Assembly: GCF_010093535.1 (NCBI RefSeq)
Contig: NW_022985239.1
Coordinates: forward strand, 1-64,000
Source: Lindgomyces ingoldianus
Taxonomy: Eukaryota; Ascomycota; Dothideomycetes; Pleosporales; Lindgomycetaceae
Length of the DNA stretch: 64,000 bases
Direction: 5' to 3'
The position numbers and the translations under genes are program-made. The notes under the pieces are model-generated. The model ran no database searches. It worked only from the letters and a program-made list of their open reading frames with translations, and was not told the origin of the DNA. Positions 9,553-19,099 of the stretch are shown here, piece after piece. Position 1 is the first letter of the stretch; every line of letters starts with the position of its first letter.

Positions 9553-11311
9553 ATGCCTTCCGCAAGACGCAAAACGAATGGCTCTGTTTCGGACCCTGTC
9601 GATACGACCCTCTAAGCTCAGGGATCATAAGATTAGTAGCGGTCCACCTAAGTAGAGGAAGTGACCGGGCTTTGTCTTGTCACCTTAACATTGTCAACCA
9701 ATTCGGCACCGTCATACGAAGCACATCCTATAGATGGGAGAACCAACGTGGTGGCATCCTGTGGTGCTGTGGAAAGGCTCGAAATCCGGCGGGATTAATG
9801 AATGCCCTCGGACGCCTCTACCTCCCTGATGCTCAACGGCTAGTATGGGCAGATGCCGTCTAGATAAACCGGAAAGACCAGGAAGAAAAGGCGGACCAAA
9901 TACAGCTTATGGGAGAAATCTACAATAAAGCTACCCGTGTCCTTGTATGGCTTGGGGAAGACACCAATGGCGAAGCCGAGCTGGCGCTCAATCGAATCAG
10001 AAGCATTGCTCTGGCCGAAGATAATCTTCCTTCCTCCAGAACCCGTGGTGGAGCCCAGTGACAGCGTTTTACAACTGTGACTGGTCTTCAGGACTATGGG
10101 TCGTTCAAGAAATCACAATGGTAACCTCTCCAGAAGTGCTCTGGGGAGCGGCAAGTATTCCGTTGGAAACAGGTGACCACGCTTCAACTTTAGTAAGGAC
10201 GCTTTACTATGGAGAAATGATGCATAAAAAGCTGCGTGCCTACTTATTTCACCGGTTGTCAGGTATAAAAAAATGGGAATTGACTTCCATTCGAGAGCTT
10301 CCTATATATACTGCAAGTAACTCGAAAACTCAACTGCGGGAAACTAAAAGATCGCATTTACGCACTCTTAGGATTTACCAGCATGGATACCACCCGGGAC
10401 TTCCTTTCGGAGCCTGGCGTTAAAGAACGCACTCGGTCGGTATTCCGAAAAGTTGCTAGAAAAGTACTTCGGCGGATGCAGACCCTTGACGTACTTTCCG
10501 TCATTCAGCACGAATCTAACGTTCGAAAGCTGACCTGGGTTCCAAGGTGGAATATTCGCACTAGTTATACACTAGCACCGCTGGGTTCAAGGGTCTAAAA
10601 ATATACCGCCTCACAACGCACCCCGGTTCCTTCGATCAACTGGACAGGGAGATGGGGTGAATTTCTGTGCGTTTCAGGTATCGAATTCGATAGCATCGTC
10701 GAGATGACCCAAATTATCCTTGGCTCGGAAAATCCCAGTGCACAGAATGCAGCATTGGTAGAGGTACTAACCAAATTTCTTACCAAATCCAGTCCTTACC
10801 TGACAAACAAATCCCTTGATCGAGTAGGTTGCTGGACCCTTACGGTGGGTAAAGATTGGTGTGGGATGATAATTAGGAAAGTGTCAGAACACCTTGCTGA
10901 CTTTGCTGCATTCTGGACCAGCAAGACATGCCATCAACTAGGGCTTAGCTCAATCACATTGCGGAGAAAGTGCCACTTGTGGAGATGCTGTTCGCTTCGT
11001 CCTAAAGGGTAGAAATGCCTATAGGGGGAGAAGGCTATTTTACACTTCCAATGGTTACGTCGGCATTGGACCCTGCCGTATTGCAGTACGGCGACACAGT
11101 TTGCGTACTCTCGGGTGGAAACATCCCATTCGTATTAAGGCGAGAGCGACTGAAAAGAAGGTTTATGCTCATTGGAGAGGCGTATGTTCATGGGATTATG
11201 CAGGGCCAGGCTGTTTGCAAATATCCCAACCGTCAACAGAAGCTCGTGACTTTCAAAATAAGATGGTCAGTAGATAGTAGCAATAGATTTGGTAAAAGGA
11301 TCCGACTATAA
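9553..11311 (+). pseudogene. HET-domain (heterokaryon incompatibility) gene, broken
   Basis: The order of HET-domain landmarks is complete but split by stops and frame changes. YDPLSSGIIRLVAVHL begins at 9603 and RLVWADAV comes before a TAG at 9861-9863, which sits where the family has ICINQ. The same frame continues EEKADQIQLMGEIYNKATRV then LVWLGED, to a TGA near 10058. A new frame gives LWVVQEI (~10090). The frame from 10347 gives KDRIYALLGF and LTWVPRWN, with one TAG at 10596. A last frame (11015-11311) gives GDTVCVLSGGNIPFVLR and GEAYVHGIMQGQA, the usual C-terminal region of HET-6-like proteins. The family triggers cell death when incompatible strains fuse. The damage is stops and indels rather than dense TpA change, so decay looks ordinary and not RIP-driven. 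Confidence 0.85.
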
Positions 11312-11557
11312 AACAACTCTCGAGTTCTGGAAAGGCAGCTCAGGATAAGAGGCAGGAAAATTTGCAAAGAGAAAGATGACACGTTTCGCTCGACACGGAA
11401 TAGAAGAAAAAGGTGACCAGGATGCTCTTTGTTGTTGGGTCATGTGCCGGAGGAATGAGTATGTTCTTTAATCATCGCCGTTGCTAAAAAGCGCGTAGGT
11501 TGGATTTAGCTTTTCGCCCGTATTCATCCTTCCCTTCCCTGTCGCTGCAAGTTTGAT
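11312..11557. other. Spacer between HET and FunK1 pseudogenes
   Basis: About 245 bp with ordinary composition; nothing recognised. Confidence 0.6.
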
Positions 11558-12880
11558 TTGTACAATAAGGGGGAAGCAGGTTCGGGCTTAGCCGAGAACA
11601 GTTGGCCTGGCATCCCATCACGAGTCAGAAAATCCCCATCGGCTTTCCTCACTGTGCGCCATTCGCAGCCGATAGGAAATATCCATCTCTTCCTACCTCG
11701 CTTCGCAACCGCGTGTTTGGGTCTTGCTTTGCTCGTCCAAAGTCAAGCTAGAGTTAGGTCATGCAAGTTTGTATAAGATAGCGCCCAGTGTTGCTGGACG
11801 AGCAAAGACCTGCTGGACAGTCCATCGTGAGGGAGACAATACGCGAGCACCCCTTGTTATCAAAGACTCGTGGGAGTTTCCGGAGCGCTATGAGGAGGGT
11901 GAGTTACTACGCGAGGCGACCAAGAAGGGCGTGGTCAATGTCGGGAGATACTATTACCATTCGACCGTCCGTGTCAATGATCGGGACGACGACGTCCAGG
12001 GGAGCGTGCGAAGAAACCTCGGATAACAAAAGCGACAAACTATGACCAGAAAGCTCGATGCTCCCCCCAACCAGGGCTGGACGCCACATCTCACGAAGAG
12101 ACCGAAGCAGCAGCGCTAGTGGGTAGAAGCGGCTCTCAAGCTGCAGGACACACCTTGCCGCCGAGCAAACGAAGGTGTTCTAGCTCTCTAACGAAGGGCG
12201 GAAGGCTGGTAGCAAATCAAGCACATCGTTGTGTTATTGTCCGAGACTACTAAAAGCCTATATACAAAGCGAGCTCACAGGCTGGCCTTCTTGCCGCACT
12301 GGAAGGCTGCATGGACGGATACGAGCCGCTACATACACAGGCTAGTCTGCTGCGGGGCGATATCTCACCAAAGAACCTCATGGTGAACGAAAGCAACCGC
12401 AACTCCTAGCTCGCTTTCTTGATCGACCTCGGCCTTGCCGTTAAGGAGAAGCAGGAGAAGTCTTTGGGAGCAATGGGGAAGACCGGCACACGGGCGCTCG
12501 TGGCGATTGAAGTGCTTCTCGACGATAAAAATCATTCATTTATGCATGATCTGGAGTCGTCCTTGATGCTATTCTGGATTTGCATTTATTATGACGGACA
12601 TGGTAAAGACAGTCGGCCAACGGAGTTTGAGAGCGTCAGGAAGTTGGCAGGTTCCAAAAAGAACGTTGTGGGCGACGAACGGGATTTTCTCAAGATCGCA
12701 GAGATGAACTTTACGCCGTTTTATTAACCACTCATCCCTTGCGTCAATAGGTTACGGGAGAAAGGTGTTCCCTAATGGTGAGAGATAGAGGGACGCAAAC
12801 GCAAAGCTTTACCTTGATATAAAAGAGATACTTCAAGAAGCACAGGATAACTTACTGGAATTAGAGGGACAATAATCTGA
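11558..12880 (+). pseudogene. FunK1 fungal-type protein kinase, broken (copy a)
   Basis: Conceptual reading recovers FunK1 landmarks: GRAKTCW, then VIKDSWEFPERYEEGELL (from ~11856) and KKGVVNVGRYYYH. The catalytic-loop equivalent is LLRGDISPKNLMVNE (~12350-12391), followed by FLIDLGLAV (12416-12442), GTRALVAIEVL, HSFMHDLESSLMLFWICIY (~12547-12591) and the tail DERDFLKIAEMNFTPFY. A one-base loss near 12020 shifts the frame before ITKATNYDQKA, and TAG/TAA stops interrupt RDY*KP (~12250), NRNS*LAF (~12407) and FY*PLIP (12725). The HxD histidine is Gly here while the catalytic Asp remains. The family is expanded in mushrooms and several ascomycetes, and substrates are unknown. The 3' part (from ~12100) is duplicated at 15706-16793. 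Confidence 0.85.
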
Positions 12881-13165
12881 TTCATTTTACTGGTGGACCG
12901 CGTTTAATAAGAGCCTTCGTTGTTCCCCGAATGATCGAAAGGCCTCCAAAGTACTTCTCTTTCCTCCGGTGTCATTCGTCTCGGAGGCATAGCGAGACGT
13001 AACATAAACATTGGCCGAGGGGAGTACATGACCTTCTGAGAAGTGCAGCCGTTCGGTCGAAGGAGAAAACCCCCGTTTGTTGTCTTCACTCACGTTTAAC
13101 ATCGCGAATGGTCATCGCCTGAGCGCAAATGGGTATCATGCGGCCCGTAATCCTGCGCTTGGTTT
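12100..13165. repeat. Segmental duplication, copy a (FunK1 C-lobe plus flank)
   Basis: The stretch from GACCGAAGCAGCAGCGC to just past the FunK1 end matches 15706-16793 in the same orientation over ~1.1 kb. Similarity continues beyond the kinase into 12890-13150. There the minus strand preserves a peptide in both copies, EDNKR then FSPSTERLHF then PMFMLRL then MTPEEREVLWR (one frameshift in copy a near 13020). The intact Helo-like gene (13136-14506) lies between the two copies and its stop sits inside the edge of copy a. Confidence 0.8.
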
Positions 13166-14506
13166 CTTCTGCGAGCCTTCAAGCTCGCTGCCATCTGACG
13201 ACTTGGGACCCGAATTAGACTTAGATGCAAGCCTCATGCCACGGCCGTGGCGTTGCTGAAAGTCTGATTTGTCTGCCTCTCCGACAGCACTATCGGTGCT
13301 AGGCAGTGTGTCACCTTCCCGAGATAGAACTTCATCCCTCACAGAGCTAATCACCGCAATATCCCGTGACAGCTGTTGGAGCGACTCATCGCTAAGGTGA
13401 CCTCCGACTTGCCTGATTCTAAAGCCATCCCCTCTATTTTTACCATGTATAGTCTTCTCGCTGGTTGACACCAGGAACTGAACAGTCTCATCTCCGGTAG
13501 CTTGATTCTCGATGATGCTTATTTTCTCTTTCAAGTTGTAATCTGCCTTGAAGCAGATGTCCATGCACTGGCGAGCGGTCGACCATTCCTCGCGAAGGCT
13601 TTCTAGGTTCGCAATTTCATCCTGCGCCATGCTTGCCTTAGATTGTGTCATCAGTCGGTTGATCACGTCGTGCATGTACCCCTCCAGCTTTGCAGTTGCT
13701 TGGTTCAGGCGCATCTTGCACTCCTGCATGGCCTCGCCAGCTATTCTTTCAGGAACACCAGCTGACTCCGCAGAAGAACCTAGGCTGCGTTGTGTGGGTC
13801 TCAGCTGGATCTGACTGATGTGCTCAGATAGCTGAGCGCAGATCTGGAGACATTGTTGTGTGCTCAGCCGCTCTTCCTGCATGTGGCGCAATTCCACTGT
13901 CTCTGAGTCGGTGGCGGTGCGCGTGAAAATAGTTTCGAGCTTCTCGTCGATACTCTCGAGGCGTGCTTCAAGATCATCGGTCGCGGTCTTGATGAGGCGT
14001 TTGTAACCTTGGAGGCTTTCGGCTGTAACGGAAGATTTGCGACTGTTCATTGTTTAGAGCGGCTGCAGAACACAGAGCCGAAGAACTCACAGGTTGGCAT
14101 CGGTGAGCGCGATACTAATGGTAGATTTGTATCCAGCCAGTAGCTGCCTGAAGTCGTCGATGCCGTCACCCATGTACTTCAGCTTCGCCCAGTCCCGAAA
14201 GCTCGTCCGACTGCTACTCGACCGTGATGAGCATTTCCTAAGTTCCTCTTCAAACTCTCCGCAAGCCTTGCCGCATCGTAGCAGTGGTAGACTGAGGGCA
14301 GAGACGTCAATATCAGTAGTTTTGCTGAGGGTATCGCTTAGAGTGCGCAGAACTCCTTGTAGCGCTTCTAGCTCTGCTGCGAGACTGCGTACACGTTCAG
14401 GGTGATTTTGGAAACTCTGAATCGTGTTGTAGAGCGTGATGCTGGACTGAAAGGCGAAGGTGGCAAGCGTAAGTAGTCCAGACGCGAGGCTGATGGGTTC
14501 CGCCAT
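13136..14506 (-). CDS. Helo-like N-terminal domain protein (fungal NLR/STAND accessory type), two exons
   Basis: The ATG is at 14506-14504, giving MAEPISLASGLLTLATFAF, the standard opening of fungal Helo-like/STAND N-terminal domains (Pfam family of the azaphilone cluster protein L N-terminus). Exon 1 is 14506-14091 and exon 2 is 14042-13136. The 48-bp intron (14090-14043) starts GTGAG, has the branch-like CTCTAAAC and ends CAG. Splicing restores one frame of 440 codons (NL joined to RKSSV). Residues 1-~135 are the helical domain (FQNHPERVRSLAAELEALQG, later LRCGKACGEFEEEL). Residues ~140-330 are Glu/Gln-rich helical, probably coiled coil. The last ~60 residues are polar and disordered. No NACHT/NB-ARC or repeat domain follows, so it is a stand-alone adaptor-like form. 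In related proteins this domain mediates oligomerisation and cell-death signalling. It is intact, unlike its HET and FunK1 neighbours. Confidence 0.8.
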
Positions 14507-15705
14507 CGCGCTGGAACGTCTCACGATAGAAGATGAGAGGTGGGGTAAAGCAGTGTCTAAATAGCCCAATGGTCGCCAAGTCAATCAGCAACCAATGAGA
14601 TACAACGTCTCCAAGAAGCTTTGAGAGTGACGAGGGAGAACGCTACTACGCATAGCTTACTTACTCTGTGTTCTAGTCTATTGATGGGTATTCGCGATTG
14701 ATAGCGGTTGAAACGAAAAGGCCGCAAGCTTGCGGACGCAGCGTGGGCAGCCCGAGCTGATTCCCGGCCAACAAGACACAAAATTACATTAAGGTTGGAA
14801 CTTGGAATCAACAGCGTCGGCGAAACCATGATCGCAAACAATAATCTCGCTAGCGTCCAGGGGGTTCCACAATCGCTGGCGACAGATGCGGGAGAGCAAC
14901 GGCGAGAAGGCGCTGCGGAATTGTCGCTGGAGAACTTGCAACGAGAGCGGGCGACTTAGCGCTGGGGAAGCGTGATTTAGCGATGACGTCGCTGCCGTCA
15001 CCAACTCCAAATGGCCCCAGAGGTTTCTAAACTGGACCCTTTCATCCCGCAGCACCCTTTTCGGTCCCTCCAACCCAAAATGATCCCCTGTCCCCACCCA
15101 TCTGGTTCCAAACCGGCCCCCCATTTCTCTACAATATTCGTCGTTGCACTGACAAGGTACGCTAGCAGTTTGCGAATGCCGCCAATTTCGTGTCGCCGAA
15201 GACGCCCCTGATGCTTCTTAATAGGTTTAGTTTTGAGGCTCATTAGGTAATACAGTAAGAACTAAGAGACCCTTGGAGCTTCTCAAATAATGAATAGTGA
15301 AATCTAATTCTCCCTTCCACTCCCAACTCTCTCTCCACATACCCAACTTCTCGTCTGGCACTGTACCTAGTCAATAGCACCCTTGCCAGTCTGAGAGCAC
15401 GTGCAATGTTCTTGGCATAGAACGCCGATATTACGTTATTACGGACCAGCCTCCCAGCCTGCCACCCTGTCAGTACCTGTGCATTATCGCGCCTCCGTTC
15501 CTTCCATCGTTCTTCTCAACGTCCTTCTCACATCGCACTTCATCTCAGGCTACCCATGCTTTCGCCGACACATTTAATCCTACAAAATTCCGCAAACGCG
15601 ACTTCGTCCGAGCAACCTAACCGCGACCTACACTGCCAACAATGACAATTCCATCTCAGTCGGAAATACTCCAATCCAATCCGATAGGCATGTCGCACCT
15701 TGCGG
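14507..15705. other. Intergenic region upstream of Helo-like gene and FunK1 copy b
   Basis: No convincing gene. Short frames occur on both strands (for example 14708-14959 plus and 14998-15243 minus) without recognisable domains. The stretch 15300-15640 is pyrimidine-rich and promoter-like and runs into an ATG at 15642 in good context, whose frame (about 40 codons) enters the FunK1 duplicate. It looks like a foreign 5' region joined to the kinase fragment. Confidence 0.5.
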
Positions 15706-16495
15706 AAAGACCGAAGCAGCAACGCCAGGCCCAAGCCGTCTTCGAGCTGTACGGATGTGCCGTTGCCGCCTAGCAAGTGAACCCGTTCAAACTCTCCGAT
15801 AAAAGGTAGAAGGGCGATGGCGAACCGAGTACATCGCCGCGTCATTGTCCAAGACTACGGGAAGGCCATCTACAAGGCGAGCTCCAAGGTTAGCCTTCTT
15901 GCTGTGCTAGAAGGCTGCATCGAAGGATACAAGTCGTTACACACCCAGGCCGGTATACTACAATGTAACATGTCGCCAAGCAACCTCATGGTTAATGAAG
16001 ACGTCTATAACCCCTCCTGGTGCTCGTTTTTGATCGACCTCGATCTTGCAATCAAGGAGCAGTGGGAAGAGTCTTCTGGAGCACGGGGGAAGGCCGGCAC
16101 ACCAGCGTTCACGGCCATCAGGGTGCCTCTTGACGAAGCAAATCATTCGTTCATGCACAATTTAGAGCCACTCTTCTGGGTGCTTTTTTTTTTGGATATG
16201 CATTCACTCTAACGGGCCGGGCAGAGATATTGGGGCAAATGAGTTTGAGTGCTGGAACTACGAGAATGACGGGAAGTTGGCAGGTTCCAAAATTAGTGTT
16301 GCGTGTGACAAAAGAGATTTCTTCATGATTGCGGAGATGAACTCTACACAGTATTTTCAACCATTGATCACCCACGGCAATAGAATATGAATAAGGGTGT
16401 TTCCTAATGGCGAAAGATGGAGGGGTCTAAATCCAAAACTGTACTTTAAGATGAAGGTGATACTCTGGATAGCACAGGATGACTGGAAGGAATGA
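15706..16495 (+). pseudogene. FunK1 kinase C-lobe fragment (copy b)
   Basis: The frame 15817-16212 reads VIVQDYGKAIYKASS, then LQCNMSPSNLMVNE, FLIDLDLAIKE, GTPAFTAIRVPLD and HSFMHNLEPLFWVL. After a break it continues in other frames with EFECWNYENDGKLAGSK and QPLITHGNRI. This is the second half of a FunK1 kinase. The catalytic loop HRD has become QCN and the DFG-equivalent reads DLD, so it cannot be a catalyst. No N-lobe is present. It is the counterpart of 12100-12880 and was probably made by the segmental duplication. Confidence 0.8.
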
Positions 16496-16793
16496 GAGGG
16501 ATAATGAGATTTATTTTGTTAGTGGGCCGCGGTTAATGAGAGCCTTTGTTGTTCGCCAAATGATTGAAAAGCCTCCAAAGTACTTCTCTTTCTTCTGGTG
16601 TCATTTGCCTCAGAGGCATAGAGAGGCGTAACATAAACATCGGCTGAAGGAGTACAGGGCCCTCTGGGAAGTGCAGCCGTTCGGTCGAAGGAGAAAACCT
16701 CCGTTTGTTGTCTTCACCCACGTCCAACCTCGCGAATAGCCATCGTCTAAGTCCAAATGGGGATCATGCGATCTGTAATACAGCGCTTGATAC
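15706..16793. repeat. Segmental duplication, copy b
   Basis: Same-orientation copy of 12100-13165. The most conserved part is 16510-16740 against 12890-13110. The frame 16533-16727 on the minus strand is unbroken (FSPSTERLHFPEGPVLLQ then PMFMLRLSMPLRQMTPEERE), while copy a carries a one-base insertion. The duplicate ends where RIP-mutated DNA begins, near 16800. Confidence 0.8.
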
Positions 16794-16869
16794 TTGTAGA
16801 AATTTCAGCTATATGTAACCAGCCTTAAGATTTGTTAATAGTAATAGTAAATAAAAGCTATAAAGAGAG

Positions 16870-17440
16870 TTAAAAACATATTAACGTACACTACAGGCAA
16901 GTTGCTTACACACCTAAGTTGCTTACTTTTACTAAGACTCTGCTAAACTACTTTTCCTATACTAATACATTCCTAATAGTTAACACTACTTAGATGTTCT
17001 AAAGAAATATTAAATATAGCTTATACTTTAGGCTTTTAAATAAAACATAATACTTTTAAAGTAATATACTATAGCTATGTATAAAGTCTTTTATAAAATA
17101 ATAAATAACTAACACACAAGATAACTTTTATAAGCTAATTCTATAGCTAACTTATAAAAGCTAAATAATAATAACGTACCTAACGGGTTAGCCGGCCACA
17201 CAGGTTGGCTGGCCACTTTTGCTAAGCCCCTACTAAACTCTACCTATCTACATAATGCCTTAACAACAACACTAGATTAAATCTTCTAAAGAACATTAGA
17301 TACAGCTTGCTCTTTAAGCTCTTAAATAAGACTTAAAACTCTCCTTATAACACGCTATAGCTATCTATAATGTCTTTTACATAACACTAAGTAATTAACG
17401 CGCTAGACAGCCTTTATAAGTAGAATGCTAGCCTAAATTA
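16870..17440 (-). repeat. Two successive pogo/Fot1 terminal regions
   Basis: Two related copies lie head to tail: 16877-17175 and 17176-17440. Each opens ACGTAC followed by a GCTTAC- or GGCCAC-type double box and TTTGCTAAG or TTTACTAAG, then ~200 bp of matching sequence (GTTCTAAAGAA, AGCTTATACTTTAGGCTTTT). Copy one is the reverse complement of 2340-2513. The second keeps GC-rich boxes (GTTAGCCGGCCACACAGGTT) and is less mutated. Confidence 0.65.
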
Positions 17441-17579
17441 AGAAATTTAACTAATCTTAAAAAAAAAGTAGTTGTTAAGTATATACTTAAGCTTATTACA
17501 TGCAGATTTCTTTCTAGGCTTACAGCTATAGCTAATATAGCTAATTCCTTGCCTGCAGAGTGTAATCTAGGCTAGGTTA

Positions 17580-17927
17580 GCTTAAACTAGCCTAGTATGT
17601 AGGTTAAGCACTGCTTTAAGTTTATAATAAAGTTTAATTATAAGTATAATTATAAAAAAGCACTTTATAAAGATCTAGAGGTTATCTAAGGCTAGTTTTG
17701 CCTAGTAGCTAACATAAAAGCTAAGTACAGTATTTAGAATAAAGACAGGTATAACTTTAATAAGTTAGGCTTTATAATAGGCTAGATATTAACTAAAGCA
17801 GTTATTACAGCTTTAGAAAGATAAGAATAGCTAAAAGTAATATAGTAAAGTAATAGAAATTAGATAATAGTTATTTAAAGCATTAACATAATAAAGTAAG
17901 CTATAAAAATAGAAGTATATAGACTTA
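17580..17927 (+). pseudogene. pogo/Fot1 transposase DDE-core remnant
   Basis: Reading through stops gives ALYKDLEVI*G*FCLV, then AKYSI*NKDRYNFNKLGF and NRN*IIVI*SINII. These align with the DDE-core entry of fungal pogo/Fot1 transposases (AKYGIQDEDIYNFDETGF, then PGNREWVTVIQGINA). The D of NFDE is N here. The segment is cut at 17927 by insertion of solo LTR G. Confidence 0.7.
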
Positions 17928-17932
17928 GTAAC

Positions 17933-18457
17933 TGTTACAATCTTTACTTTAGAGAAATAGTGTCCGAAGAACTCTAGGCCTGGGAGGTAGTTAGGGGAGC
18001 GAAGGGAGAGAACTTAGTCTTAGGCAGGTGTACAGTCTGTTAAGGCGTAGTTGCTAGGAGTAGGAGAAGCAGCTAACTGTAGTTTGCTCTTTAACAGCAG
18101 TATAAGGTGCTTAGGTTAAACAGTTCCTGTGTAGGAACAAGATAGAAGGTATATGTAGTGCAAGATATACTATTAGATTACTTTTTATTAAAAAGTAGTA
18201 ATACTACTTAGTCTATGTAATAGTAAACTAGACTAAACTTTAATTATAACTTCTAAATGTAGTTAGGATCTTAAATTATATACATAGGGTTGCATGCTCT
18301 GCATGCTTTGCATGCATTGCATACAAACGCGCTCAGCTCATTAGACAGCGCATTTGGCTGTGCATTAGTCTAAGAGTTCTGTCCATTCCTTGTCTGTTAG
18401 GTCACGTGACTTGTCAGAGGGGAAGATAGAGAGATTCTATCCTTGTTTGTTTAAACA
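17933..18457 (-). mobile_element. Solo LTR G, left portion (split by element E)
   Basis: The LTR starts TGTTACAATC at 17933 and resumes after element E at 46028-46076 (ending GGGTTGTAATA). It is flanked by the 5-bp duplication GTAAC at 17928-17932 and 46077-46081. The rejoined length is 574 bp. It is related in reverse orientation to the LTR of element F, sharing GTATATGTAGTGCAAGATAT, TATACATAGGGTT then GCATGC repeats, and TCACGTGA. It is the oldest layer of the nest. Confidence 0.8.
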
Positions 18458-19049
18458 TGTTACAATCCTTGCTTCGTAGAAGCACTCAGGTCTTAAGATA
18501 TTCCTAGGAGAGAAGTAGGACGGATGGTAGGGGCCAACGGTAGGGTGTACAGTCCTACGTATAGGCTAGTGGGCTACTAGAGGGGAGTAGAGTAACTAGA
18601 TTGTGGTTTGCCCTTAATGCAGTAGTAGAAAGGCTAGGCTAAACAGTCCTATTAGACAGAGTTAGAGGTATATATAGTATAAGATATATAAATAGTATTA
18701 CAGCTTATTAAAAAGCTAAATGCTACTTAGTCTATGTAGAGAATAAACTAAACATTAAACACACCTTCTAAAGGTTATTTAATGTAGGAACTATATACAT
18801 GTACTAGAGGTGCTAAGGGGAGTAAAAGAGGTTTATAAGAGTCTGCTAAGGCAAGCTCTTATAAGCTCTCTTAAGCTTCTTAGACTTATAGCCTGTTCTC
18901 TCTATTAAACAACACATTCCTTTATTACTGTAGGCAGCTGTGCTGCTTCTGTGTCCTCTAGTTAGTTTATAAGCAAGCCCTGTCCTAATCTAGCTAGATT
19001 ATAGAGCACTGCTAGTAGAGTTACGCTAGTCTAACTATAGATTGTAACA
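18458..19049 (-). repeat. LTR of element E (left, 3' LTR)
   Basis: 592 bp, TGTTACAATCC to GATTGTAACA. The outer left part keeps CpG sites; the inner part (from ~18800) is RIP-mutated relative to the matching right-LTR sequence at 45780-46022. Confidence 0.9.
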
Positions 19050-19099
19050 CACTGCCCCTCCTCCCTAGTAGCGTCCTTGCTGCTCTGCTTACATAACTA

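Noticed and set aside
14998..15243. 81-codon minus-strand frame upstream of the Helo-like gene
   Set aside because: Overlaps open frames on the other strand and shows no recognisable motif or intron signals.
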